In this document: positions 37,595 to 45,014 of the stretch, in pieces | How positions within the stretch are numbered: the first letter of the stretch is position 1 | Layout of the letters: every line of letters starts with the position of its first letter | DNA from: an uncultured bacterium | Lineage (GTDB): Bacteria > Bacillota > Clostridia > Oscillospirales > Oscillospiraceae | Reading direction: 5' to 3' | DNA: 45,014 nucleotides | Assembly: GCA_948469375.1 (NCBI GenBank) | Contig: CAOKLO010000028.1 | Location: 1-45,014, forward strand | Made by a program: the position numbers and the translations under genes | The notes under the pieces: generated by a model | What the model was told of the DNA's origin: nothing | Seen by the model: only the letters and a program-made list of their open reading frames with translations | The model's database searches: none

Positions 37595-38512
37595 TCACCG
37601 CTCCCGCCACTGCTCCACGGCGGGACTGGACCACACCACCATGTTCCGCCCATACCGCTTGGCATCGTACAGCATGGTGTCCGCCAGCTTCAAGCAGGCG
37701 TCGTAATTGTCCCCCTCCTTGGGAAGCATGGTCACGCCCCCCGCGCTGATGGTCAGCCACCGGCCCACCTGAGGGTTCTGGGGAATGTGCAGGTCCTCCA
37801 CCGCCTGGCGGGCGGTTTTCATGAACTCATAGGCGGTCTCCGCCACGCTGCCCATGAACACCGCCACAAACTCCTCCCCGCCATAGCGGGCAAACAGGTC
37901 GGTGGAGCGCTTGAAATGGGAGGCCACCGTCTTGGCCACGGCGGCGATTGCCTGGTCTCCCGCCGGGTGGCCGAAGGTATCGTTATACGCCTTAAACTTG
38001 TCGATATCAAATATACACACGGAGAAGGGCAGGTCAAACCGAATGGCCTCCCGCCAGCGGGCGCGGCTTCCCTCCTCATACCTCCGCCGGTTTGCCACGC
38101 CGGTGAGCCCGTCCACCATGGCCTGTTCCTTAAACTGCGCCTGGTAGCGGTACAGCTGGATATGGGTGTTCACCCGGGCCTTAATGATCACCGGCTTGAA
38201 GGGTTTGGTCACGTAGTCCACCGCCCCCAGCAGCAAGCCCCGCTCCTCATACTGCACGTCCGCCAGACTGGTGAGGAGAATCACCGGAACATACTGGGTT
38301 ATTTCTGTGGCTTTTAGCTCCTGGAGGAGCTGAAAGCCGTCCATCCCCGGCATGACCACGTCCAGCAGAATCAGGGAGAATTCCCCCTCCTTTGCGGTTT
38401 TGAGTCCCTCCGCCGCAGTGTGGCAGACGGTGAGCTCGTAATCGTTCTGCAAAATCGAGCACAGAAATTCGGTTTGTACAGGGCTGTCATCGATCACCAA
38501 TATTCTGTCCAT
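37595..38512 (-). CDS. Response regulator with GGDEF (diguanylate cyclase) domain
   Basis: The 305-residue protein has a receiver domain (1-120: acidic pair Asp8/Asp9, phosphorylated Asp51 in LILLDVVMPGMDG, Lys103 in VTKPF) followed by a GGDEF domain (about 130-300). The active-site motif is GGEEF at 211-215, compatible with cyclase activity, and the inhibitory I-site RxxD is present (Arg202-Asp205). It would make the second messenger cyclic di-GMP when phosphorylated. It lies 78 bases downstream of the hybrid kinase gene, which is its most likely input. The ATG at 38512 follows AGAGGGAG. No transmembrane segment is present. Confidence 0.93.
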   Translation of the reverse strand: MDRILVIDDSPVQTEFLCSILQNDYELTVCHTAAEGLKTAKEGEFSLILLDVVMPGMDGFQLLQELKATEITQYVPVILLTSLADVQYEERGLLLGAVDYVTKPFKPVIIKARVNTHIQLYRYQAQFKEQAMVDGLTGVANRRRYEEGSRARWREAIRFDLPFSVCIFDIDKFKAYNDTFGHPAGDQAIAAVAKTVASHFKRSTDLFARYGGEEFVAVFMGSVAETAYEFMKTARQAVEDLHIPQNPQVGRWLTISAGGVTMLPKEGDNYDACLKLADTMLYDAKRYGRNMVVWSSPAVEQWRER

Positions 38513-38527
38513 CGCTTCTCCCTCTTA

Positions 38528-38578
38528 TCATTCCCGCGCCCTCCACGCAATCATGGAAAACGCGTGCCACTCTTTCAT
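38528..38578 (-). CDS. Putative 16-residue micro-ORF between kinase and response regulator
   Basis: On the leftward strand an ATG at 38578 follows a strong GGAGG (7-base spacing) and opens a 16-codon frame (MKEWHAFSMIAWRARE) ending at 38528. The ribosome site lies only a few bases after the kinase stop, and the response regulator has a separate ribosome site downstream. It could be a real small protein, a translational relay between the two genes, or chance. No family can be assigned at this length. Confidence 0.35.
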   Translation of the reverse strand: MKEWHAFSMIAWRARE

Positions 38579-38590
38579 ACCGACCTCCTG

Positions 38591-40801
38591 TCAGGACAAC
38601 CTCACCTCTCCCGTCAGCTCCTCTATGGTGCGCAGCAGCGCCGCCAAATCCATGGGCTTACGCAGGTGGGCGTTGATTCCACTCTTCTGAGACCTGCGCC
38701 GGTCACACTCCAGCGCGTTGGCGGACAGGGCGATAATGGGCACCGCCGCCTTTGCCTGATCCCGCAGGCCGCGGATGGCCACGGACGCCTCCCAGCCGTT
38801 CATCACCGGCATCTGCAAATCCATGAGCACCACGTCGTAATATCCAGCTGCGGCCGCCTCAACCTTCTCCACCGCAATTTTTCCATTTTCAGCGGTATCA
38901 ATTCTGAATCCCAGCTCTCCCAGCAACTCCATCTCGATCTCCCGATTAATCTCATTATCCTCCACCAGCAGGATGCGCTGGGCCGTGTCATGGCCAGCGG
39001 AATCCCGGACGGCACTCTGCCAGGCCGGCACTCGGAACCGGAACACGGCGGTAAAGGTGCTTCCCTTACCCACGGTGCTCTGGACGCTGAGCACTCCTCC
39101 CATCATATCCACAATATTCTTGGCGATGGTCAGACCCAGGCCAATGCCGTGGATACCACTGAGGGTGCTGTTTTTCTCCCGACTAAAGGGCTCAAAAATC
39201 CGGTCCAGGAATTCCTGGCTGATGCCGATGCCCGTGTCCTCCACCGTGAAGCGGTACACAGCGTATCCGCTGGGGAGCATCTCTCCCTCCTCCACACGGA
39301 TACACACCCGACCGCCGGGATTGGTGTAGGTCACGGCGTTATTGGCCAGGTACAGCATCAGCTGCCGCAGCTTCTCCCGGTCTGTAAAGACGGATTTGTG
39401 GCGCAGGGTATCGCACTCCAGGGTAAGCGCGATATCCTTCTCCTGAGCCTGGGGCTCCATGAAGCTGTGCACATCCCCCACGACCTCCCGCAGGTTGCAC
39501 TCCACCTCCTCAAGCTCAGAGGCTTCTGACAGCGAGGACATCTCCAGCACCTTGTCGATCATGTCCAGCAGCTGGCGGCTGGCGGCCTCCACCCGCTCCA
39601 GATTGTCCAGCGCCTCCGCCCTGTTCTCAATGCTCAGCTTGGCCAGGGCGGTAAAGCCGAAAATGGCATGGAGCGGAGTCTGCATATCGTGGGACATGTT
39701 GGACAGGAAGGTATTCTTACTGGTGATGGCCAAATTCGCTTTGGCCAGCGCCTCCGCCAGCAGGGCCTGCTGCTCCATCTGCTGCCGGATCTCCTCATCC
39801 ACCCGGCGGTAGCCCAGCACCACCTGCCGCACTCCGTCCCCATGGCTTACATTCACCACGCGAACCTGAATATATTGCAGCTCCCCATCCACCAGTACCC
39901 GGTAATTCAAATAGTAGGTCCGGGTTTCAGCCAGCCTCTCCCGGATGTACTCCGGCGAGATGGCTTTTGCCGCCATCTCCCGGTCCTCCGGGTGGACCCA
40001 CAGATCCACGTAGCTGCGCACATACCGGGAATAAGAACGGTCGTCCTTGAGCTTTTCATAAAACAGCTCGGGAGTGCGCCCGCCCAGCCGGTAGGGCTGA
40101 AGCTGATCCAGGTCCAGGTCCACATAGCAGATGGACTCGTAGTCGACGCTCAGCCCCTCGATGACCTCCATCTGCTGCAGGTATTCCCGATTGATGATGC
40201 TGCGCTCCCTGTCACGCTCCTCGATCAGATCCTGGAGCTTATGCTCCCGCTCCAGCTGCTCGTTGACCAGATGGACCTTTTCTGCCAACTTCCGCTCCTG
40301 ACTCTCTGTGGTGTCTCCCAGGAACACGTAAAAAATGTCCCCTACGGTATCGCTGCCGATGAAATGGCCGTAATCCTCAATCCAGCGGATGGAGCCGTCC
40401 TTCGCCCGGATTCGATACTCCACATGATCCAAATTATGCTGGCTGGCGGCTATCTGTGCACGGATACTTTTCTCCACCGCCTCCAAATCCTCCGGGTGCA
40501 CTATGCCCCGGAAGGAGTTTCCGGTCAGCTCCCGGAATTCCTCCATGGTCTCGCAGCGAAAGATGCGCAGAAGGCTGCGGTTGGCGTAGATAATTTCCTC
40601 TCCGCCGCCGGCATAGTAAATCAGAACACCGCCGGGCATCTCGTCCATAAAGCGGATAAATGCGTTGGTCATCTCGTGCCCGTATTTGTCCTCCGGAGAA
40701 GCGGCTCTTTCACAGGGACCGCTCTGGGCGGATTCCCGCGGCGGACACATCATCCGCAGAATCTGTTCCATCAGACAATGCTCATATATTTGTTCGCTCA
40801 T
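38591..40801 (-). CDS. Soluble PAS-containing hybrid histidine kinase
   Basis: The 736-residue protein has no membrane helix. PAS-like sensing regions lie at about 46-168 and 215-335, with a coiled segment between. The kinase core has the phosphorylated His371 (NMSHDMQTPLHAI), an N-box YLANNAVTYTN, and G-boxes DTGIGIS and GIHGIGLGLTI. A C-terminal receiver domain begins RILLVEDNEINREIEMEL with the phospho-accepting Asp in VLMDLQMPVMNGWE. Such kinases sense intracellular cues. The start at 40801 (ATG) is preferred to GTG 40807 because GAGAGGAG lies 8 bases before it. The next gene downstream encodes a receiver-GGDEF protein, suggesting a phosphorelay that controls cyclic di-GMP. Confidence 0.93.
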   Translation of the reverse strand: MSEQIYEHCLMEQILRMMCPPRESAQSGPCERAASPEDKYGHEMTNAFIRFMDEMPGGVLIYYAGGGEEIIYANRSLLRIFRCETMEEFRELTGNSFRGIVHPEDLEAVEKSIRAQIAASQHNLDHVEYRIRAKDGSIRWIEDYGHFIGSDTVGDIFYVFLGDTTESQERKLAEKVHLVNEQLEREHKLQDLIEERDRERSIINREYLQQMEVIEGLSVDYESICYVDLDLDQLQPYRLGGRTPELFYEKLKDDRSYSRYVRSYVDLWVHPEDREMAAKAISPEYIRERLAETRTYYLNYRVLVDGELQYIQVRVVNVSHGDGVRQVVLGYRRVDEEIRQQMEQQALLAEALAKANLAITSKNTFLSNMSHDMQTPLHAIFGFTALAKLSIENRAEALDNLERVEAASRQLLDMIDKVLEMSSLSEASELEEVECNLREVVGDVHSFMEPQAQEKDIALTLECDTLRHKSVFTDREKLRQLMLYLANNAVTYTNPGGRVCIRVEEGEMLPSGYAVYRFTVEDTGIGISQEFLDRIFEPFSREKNSTLSGIHGIGLGLTIAKNIVDMMGGVLSVQSTVGKGSTFTAVFRFRVPAWQSAVRDSAGHDTAQRILLVEDNEINREIEMELLGELGFRIDTAENGKIAVEKVEAAAAGYYDVVLMDLQMPVMNGWEASVAIRGLRDQAKAAVPIIALSANALECDRRRSQKSGINAHLRKPMDLAALLRTIEELTGEVRLS

Positions 40802-40829
40802 GGGCACAACTCCTCTCTAATTAAACCTA

Positions 40830-40858
40830 AGTGTATCACAAAAAAGGAACTTTGTCAT
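40830..40858 (-). promoter_or_regulatory. Promoter of the histidine-kinase operon
   Basis: On the leftward strand ATGACA (40853-40858) and TACACT (40830-40835) are 17 bases apart, with a TG two bases before the -10 box (extended form). Confidence 0.6.
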
Positions 40859-40962
40859 TATTCTCGGCAAAATTATTATGGGTTATATTGTATCGGACAT
40901 TCCCATCACAATATCTCTTTTTCAGTGGGGACTACTCCCTCACAATTCAAAAAAATATGCAC

Positions 40963-40991
40963 TTGATATCTCTTTTCATATCAATTATAAT
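40963..40991 (+). promoter_or_regulatory. Sigma-A promoter of the aldo/keto reductase gene
   Basis: TTGATA (40963-40968) and a perfect TATAAT (40986-40991) are separated by 17 bases, 34 bases before the ATG. This shows that an in-frame ATG at 40878 is not the start. Confidence 0.85.
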
Positions 40992-41024
40992 CCATATGAG
41001 ACTACCTTTGAGGAGGAAAACACT

Positions 41025-42218
41025 ATGCTGCTGACCAATGATTTCCAGAACCTGCGGCTGTCCCGGCTGGGCTTTGGAACCATGCGTCTGCCTCTGCTCC
41101 CCGGGCACACCGACTCCGCCGCCATTGATGAGACTCAGGTAGATCAAATGATTGATTACGCGCTGGCGCACGGCCTCAATTATTTCGACACCGCCCACCC
41201 CTACCATGCGGGGCTGTCAGAGCAGGTAGTGGGTCGGTCCCTGGCCCGTTACCCCAGGGACACCTGGTACTTAGCCGACAAATATCCCGGCCATCAAATA
41301 GCCGACAGCTACGACCCCGCCGCCATTTTTGAGGAGCAGCTGAAAAAGTGCGGGGTGGATTATTTTGACTTCTACCTGCTGCACAACGTATACGAGAATT
41401 CCATCCAGGTGTATATGGACCCCAAGTGGGGCATTGTAGACTATTTCGTGGAGCAGAAGCGCCTGGGCCGCATCAGGCACTTGGGCTTCTCCTGCCATGG
41501 CAGTCTGGAGGTTCTGAAACGGTTTCTGGACCACTGCGGGGACCGGATGGAGTTCTGCCAGCTCCAGCTGAACTATCTGGACTGGACCCTCCAGCAGGGA
41601 AAGGAAAAATACGAGCTGCTCACCGACCGGGGCGTCGCCGTCTGGGTAATGGAGCCCATTCGAGGCGGGCGGCTGGCCAGGCTGTCCGAGGCTGAACTGG
41701 AAACGCTGCGCCGGTACCGTCCGGACGAGAGCGCCGCTGCCTGGGCTCTGCGGTTCCTCCAGGGACTGCCCAACGTGAAGATGATCCTCAGCGGCATGTC
41801 CAATTTGGAGCAGATGGTGGAAAACACAGCCACCTTCACCGAGGACAAGCCCCTCACCGCAGAGGAGCGCTCCGCCCTGCTGGACCTGGCGGAGGGCATG
41901 AAGGACTCCCTCCCCTGCACCGCCTGCCGCTACTGTTGCGACGGCTGTCCCATGGGGCTGGATATTCCCGCCATGCTCGCCGCGTATAACGAGTCCCGAT
42001 TCCAGCTCAGCTCCAGTATCCGTATGCGTTTTGACGCCCTACCTCAGGACAAGCGGCCCGCCGCCTGCATCGCCTGCGGGAAGTGTGCCCGGACCTGTCC
42101 TCAGGGAATCGACGTCCCCGCAGCGCTGAAGGAGCTGGCGGAGGTGATCGAGCAGATCCCCGATTGGGCGCAGGTGTGCAAAGAGCGGGAGGATGCGGCG
42201 CGGCGGAATCGAGGATGA
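41025..42218 (+). CDS. Aldo/keto reductase with C-terminal 2[4Fe-4S] ferredoxin domain
   Basis: The 397-residue protein has an aldo/keto reductase barrel with the catalytic tetrad Asp55, Tyr60, Lys86 and His120, though the barrel is followed by a ferredoxin-like tail with two cysteine sets (CTACRYCCDGCP, 298-309; CIACGKCARTCP, 348-359). This fusion is common in anaerobes and probably passes electrons between a nicotinamide or substrate and iron-sulfur clusters; the substrate is unknown. The ATG at 41025 follows GAGGAGG. It is monocistronic with a terminator downstream. Confidence 0.92.
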   Translation: MLLTNDFQNLRLSRLGFGTMRLPLLPGHTDSAAIDETQVDQMIDYALAHGLNYFDTAHPYHAGLSEQVVGRSLARYPRDTWYLADKYPGHQIADSYDPAAIFEEQLKKCGVDYFDFYLLHNVYENSIQVYMDPKWGIVDYFVEQKRLGRIRHLGFSCHGSLEVLKRFLDHCGDRMEFCQLQLNYLDWTLQQGKEKYELLTDRGVAVWVMEPIRGGRLARLSEAELETLRRYRPDESAAAWALRFLQGLPNVKMILSGMSNLEQMVENTATFTEDKPLTAEERSALLDLAEGMKDSLPCTACRYCCDGCPMGLDIPAMLAAYNESRFQLSSSIRMRFDALPQDKRPAACIACGKCARTCPQGIDVPAALKELAEVIEQIPDWAQVCKEREDAARRNRG

Positions 42219-42273
42219 GTTATGCCGTTCCCCGGCCAGCGGTTGCACCGATTTGACATTGTAATTGTGTTAA

Positions 42274-42312
42274 AAATCTCCCAGCCCTTGATATTCAGGG
42301 GCTGGGAGATTT
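42274..42312 (+). terminator. Hairpin terminator after the aldo/keto reductase gene
   Basis: AAATCTCCCAGCCC pairs with GGGCTGGGAGATTT (14 bp) around an 11-base loop, 56 bases past the stop. The T-run is within the stem end. The leftward strand ends in a similar run, so it may serve the convergent radical SAM gene too. Bases 42313-42393 hold no gene. Confidence 0.75.
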
Positions 42313-42393
42313 GCTGTACATGATATGTCTCTGTTTTCGCACTGCTCCACGTTTCATGCCGTACTTATTCTTCAAACAAGTCCCTTGTGCTCA

Positions 42394-43245
42394 CTAAATT
42401 CTAAATGGTAAATCATCTTCACTCTCAATTTGGACAGCAGGTTTTAGTCTCGGCGTTTCTTCTGCCAGGCACTTGCAGTACCGGCAGCTTTCCAGATATG
42501 GCAGCCTGGACACATCCGTATAAGTATCCATTTTCTCACGCTTATGTTCCCAGGATTCCGAGTCATCAAAAAGATCAATACACTGCCACTCAAACTCCGG
42601 CGCTTTTGCATCAACAATTCCCCGGTCATTGAGTTGGAACTGCATGTGGCACGGCATCAGCAGTCCGTTAATGATATTGCAACAGTGTTTGAGTTTTTGA
42701 GCTTGGCCACAATTTAGGTACGCCTGTTTTGCGTCTTCCACATCACGAAACGGTCTTTCCGGCGCGACAAAATCAACCCAGCCGCCATGGTGGCGCTTTT
42801 CGCTGTACATGTCGCGCAGTTCACAGCTGATGCCATTCTGAGTAAGCTTTTCCGCATTTTCCTCAGCCTTGGGGGACAAATCCGGCCCATAGTTGTCAAT
42901 AATAATATGAATTTTATCTCCGTAGCTTTTCCACACATCAACGAGGGCATCGGATATGAGAATACTGCCGTTTGTCGCAGTTTTAAACATATCCGCTTTG
43001 TCAAAAAAGTGTTCCCGATTGTACGCCCAAATTTCGGGAAAATCATTGCGGAGAAGAGGTTCGCCTCCCATATACTCAAATATCTCATAGTTGCCTAAGC
43101 GGAAAGCCCGGTCTGCGGTTTCCTGGATATATTCGATGGTTGGATGAAACGGCTTTTTATAGTATGGGACGCTGAGGATACAGTTTTTACATTTTAGGTT
43201 GCAGGCAAGGGTGACAATTACAATCGCATGAGGATATTTTTTCAT
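42394..43245 (-). CDS. Radical SAM protein with SPASM-like cysteine-rich C-terminus
   Basis: The 283-residue protein has the radical SAM cluster motif Cys15-x3-Cys19-x2-Cys22 (CNLKCKNC) and GGEP (60-63), both needed for S-adenosylmethionine cleavage. Its C-terminal part shows Cys179-x14-Gly-x4-Cys199 and Cys254-x2-Cys257-x-Cys259, the spacing of a SPASM/twitch auxiliary cluster, which is often found in enzymes that modify peptides. Substrate is unknown; no precursor peptide is seen. It is the downstream partner of the broken radical SAM gene (ATGA overlap at 43242-43245). Its codon use is AT-richer than that of the neighbouring genes, suggesting transfer. Confidence 0.85.
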   Translation of the reverse strand: MKKYPHAIVIVTLACNLKCKNCILSVPYYKKPFHPTIEYIQETADRAFRLGNYEIFEYMGGEPLLRNDFPEIWAYNREHFFDKADMFKTATNGSILISDALVDVWKSYGDKIHIIIDNYGPDLSPKAEENAEKLTQNGISCELRDMYSEKRHHGGWVDFVAPERPFRDVEDAKQAYLNCGQAQKLKHCCNIINGLLMPCHMQFQLNDRGIVDAKAPEFEWQCIDLFDDSESWEHKREKMDTYTDVSRLPYLESCRYCKCLAEETPRLKPAVQIESEDDLPFRI

Positions 43246-43980
43246 GGCTTATGTCTCCTTAACATCTCTAAGTATTCCGGCTGGATTCTTTGGGCAAATA
43301 GCTGGTATGGAAATTTCGCGTGATATTTAAAACCGTTGATAGCCTTTTTCCTCCACTGCTTTTTGAATCCGCTGGTTCTCTGCCGCAGAATACTGCCAAG
43401 CCGGTATGGATACCAAAACCCTCGCCTCAATAAGAGAACTATACAGATCAACGGTAAAAGCAAGCTGATGATCGTCGATTTCCGCCCAGCCGTGATAATT
43501 CCGGCTAAGCATAACATTCTGGGCGTTCACATCTTTGCACAGTTCCACAAAACCCTTTGCGTCCGCCTGTGTATCATTGATGCCTGGCAATACGATGTAT
43601 TTCAGTTCAATCGGCCCATGGCGCGAATATTCTTTCAGGTTCCCGCAAACCTGTTTGAAAGCATCTATGCCTTTTATCTTGGCAAAGGTTTCCGGAGTCC
43701 CTGCATCCATACTGACGTAAATATAGCTGAGTCCTCGGTCCAAAATCTCCGCAATTGTATGGTTGAACACAATCGCGTTGGAAAAAAATACGTTGGGATA
43801 TGGTCGGACAGCTTGCAAAATCTCCTCACAGCGGGGATGAACTGTAATCTCACCCGGGAGAACATCACACCGAAAATCCTCATCCGTCTGCCCGGTGCTC
43901 TCCAAGTAGTGGATAAATGAAACATAATCAAATTCTGCCGGCGGCTTTTTTGCACTGGACAACGGTTTGCTGACCGTACA
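43242..43980 (-). pseudogene. Broken radical SAM gene (5' truncated and frameshifted)
   Basis: The leftward frame from about 43980 to 43327 reads CTVSKPLSSAKKPPAEFDY, then PGEITVHPRCEEIL, NVFFSNAIVFNHTIAEIL, YIYVSMDAGTPETFAKIKG and ELKYIVLPGIND. These are strands and helices of a radical SAM barrel. The N-terminal cluster motif is lost except for one Cys, and an in-frame TGA at 43990-43992 lies just beyond. At the 3' end the frame stops at 43327, yet the neighbouring frame continues (FKYHAKFPYQLFAQRIQP...LRRHKP) and ends exactly in the ATGA overlap with the next gene. One extra T in a TTTT run (near 43330) explains the break. Two lesions support a pseudogene. Confidence 0.7.
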
Positions 43981-44835
43981 ATAAGTAAATCATTTGCAAT
44001 AGATTTTGAAAAAGGATTATACGATATAAAATTTCATTTCATGCTTAAAATCCTGGACAGGCTTATGATTTCGGTTGATGAACTTCTTCTGATCCATAAC
44101 GAGTATCAGCGTTTACGTTGCTATGAACCGCTATTAAATATAAACCTTGAAAGACTCAAACATGACCCAGCTTATTCTTCAGATATAGAATGTAAACTGC
44201 ATCACAAGGCGGAAACCGAAAAAACCTCTTCCGCCGTGTTAGAGTATATGGAGGTTGTCGCATTAAAGGCTGTTTTCAGCAACAAAAACTATCAAACACT
44301 CCCGGAGTATCGACAAGCTAAAAACTATATCCAGAGGTATCTTTTTGATGTTGAAACCTGGACGCTATCGGAATTTAGAATTTTTTCAGATATGAGTTTT
44401 GTATTTGAAAATGGAGATGTAAAAATCTCATTGTTTTTGACCGCCTGGAACACATTAGAACGGTATCAGGCACATCCCGATTTTCAAATATATTTGCCCC
44501 ATTTACTTGTTAACAATTTATACCAACTCATTTGGTAGAATCATTTTGATTTGGCCCAAAAAGCGATTGACAGACTGCGAGAATTAACAGATGATGTAAA
44601 TATGCTTGCTTGGAGAGTGCCTTTATTCTACTATGAGGGATTATTATATTATGCAACTGGAAAAGAAGCAAAAGGTATGGCTGAGATAGAAAAAGCAAAA
44701 GAAATCTATTCTCTGAGCGGCAATCATTTCATGGTGGAGCAAATAGAAATTGGACTTGATGCTATAAAGTCGCTCAATGTGAAATATAATACTACTTCCG
44801 GGCGTACCCCACCATCTCCCCCTCGCCATCGCTGA
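43981..44835 (+). pseudogene. Rgg/GadR/MutR-family regulator, N-terminally truncated and interrupted by a stop codon
   Basis: From 43981 the frame reads ISKSFAIDFEKGLYDIKF, which matches the second half of the Rgg helix-turn-helix (ISxSxxxxFExGxxxIxF), then LKILDRLMISVDELLLIHNEY, the start of the Rgg C-terminal region. The first half of the DNA-binding domain is missing. A TAG at 44536-44538 interrupts the frame, which continues in phase (NHFDLAQKAIDRLREL...) with a coherent helical C-terminus until about 44787. After that the sequence changes to GC-rich, unrelated codons (TTSGRTPPSPPRHR). The gene is clearly AT-richer than its surroundings. Rgg proteins are peptide-pheromone receptors that control nearby genes; this copy is presumably not functional. 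Confidence 0.65.
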
Positions 44836-45014
44836 CTGCTACCAGGAAATCCGCGTGATCCACCAGATAAATGCTGAACTGGGCCGGAACGGAATGTCCA
44901 GGCTGTCAGCCATCATAATGCGTCGGCCGCCGATGTGAAGCTCCGCGTGATAGACATATCCCTTTTGCTCCTCGGATAGTTCCCGCTTAAAGTCCGACTG
45001 GTCTGCGTCCCGAT
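44792..45014 (-). pseudogene. VOC/PhnB-like gene remnant at the right border
   Basis: The leftward frame entering from the window edge reads DADQSDFKRELSEEQKGY, then VYHAELHIGGRRIMMAD, the central strand of PhnB-like VOC (glyoxalase fold) proteins. It stops at 44839. A neighbouring frame continues with AQFSIYLVDHADFLVAVS, the next expected strand, and stops at 44792. A frameshift near 44900 is the simplest reading. The usual remaining 40-50 residues at the C-terminus are absent, because the AT-rich island begins at the same point. The upstream part is outside the window. Confidence 0.45.

Overview
The window looks like a chromosomal segment of a GC-rich, anaerobic, Gram-positive-type bacterium, most likely a Clostridia member of the Oscillospiraceae type (Flavonifractor/Intestinimonas/Lawsonibacter-like). 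Reasons: purine-rich GGAGG ribosome binding sites before most genes, sigma-A promoters of the TTGACA-17-TATAAT kind, a BlaI/M56 pair, an oxygen-sensitive 2-hydroxyacyl-CoA dehydratase activase, and no outer-membrane genes. The genus is inferred from gene content only; no rRNA or tRNA gene is present.

Layout. 1-10.5 kb is read leftwards: the start of a type III DNA methyltransferase (cut by the window edge), a sirohaem nitrite/sulfite reductase-like protein, a BlaI/M56 signalling pair, then an operon of a tandem-domain dehydratase activase, a related protein and a GNAT acetyltransferase. 10.7-17.8 kb is read rightwards: polyphosphate kinase, 6-phosphofructokinase, an ECF sigma factor with two membrane partners (one with zinc ribbons), and a duplicated CmpB-type membrane protein. 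17.9-25.3 kb is the F-type ATP synthase operon plus an anchored EEP-family hydrolase. It is followed by a MATE transporter, a giant Sel1-repeat protein and, in reverse, the rRNA methyltransferase RlmA. 31.3-37.2 kb is a complete oligopeptide/dipeptide ABC transporter. 37.3-40.8 kb (leftwards) is a hybrid histidine kinase with a diguanylate-cyclase response regulator. 41.0-42.2 kb is an aldo/keto reductase with a ferredoxin tail. 42.4-44.8 kb is a visibly AT-richer, decayed island: one intact radical SAM protein, one broken radical SAM gene, a truncated Rgg-family regulator, and a VOC-family gene broken at the right border.

The most striking system is the ATP synthase. Its gene order is a, c, b, alpha, gamma, beta, epsilon, with no separate delta gene. 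The first ~80 residues of the alpha ORF instead match the C-terminal (stator-binding) domain of delta, fused in frame to an otherwise normal alpha subunit. The c subunit also carries a signal-peptide-like N-terminal extension and a mixed ion-binding motif. If the assembled enzyme uses this fusion, delta and alpha would be made 1:1 instead of 1:3 and the delta N-terminal domain would be absent.

Other points of interest: a head-to-head deletion scar joining rgg and a radical SAM gene, a 27-unit Sel1 protein with a three-unit super-repeat, a long perfect-to-near-perfect inverted repeat between the oligopeptide-binding and permease genes, and a micro-ORF between the histidine kinase and its response regulator.
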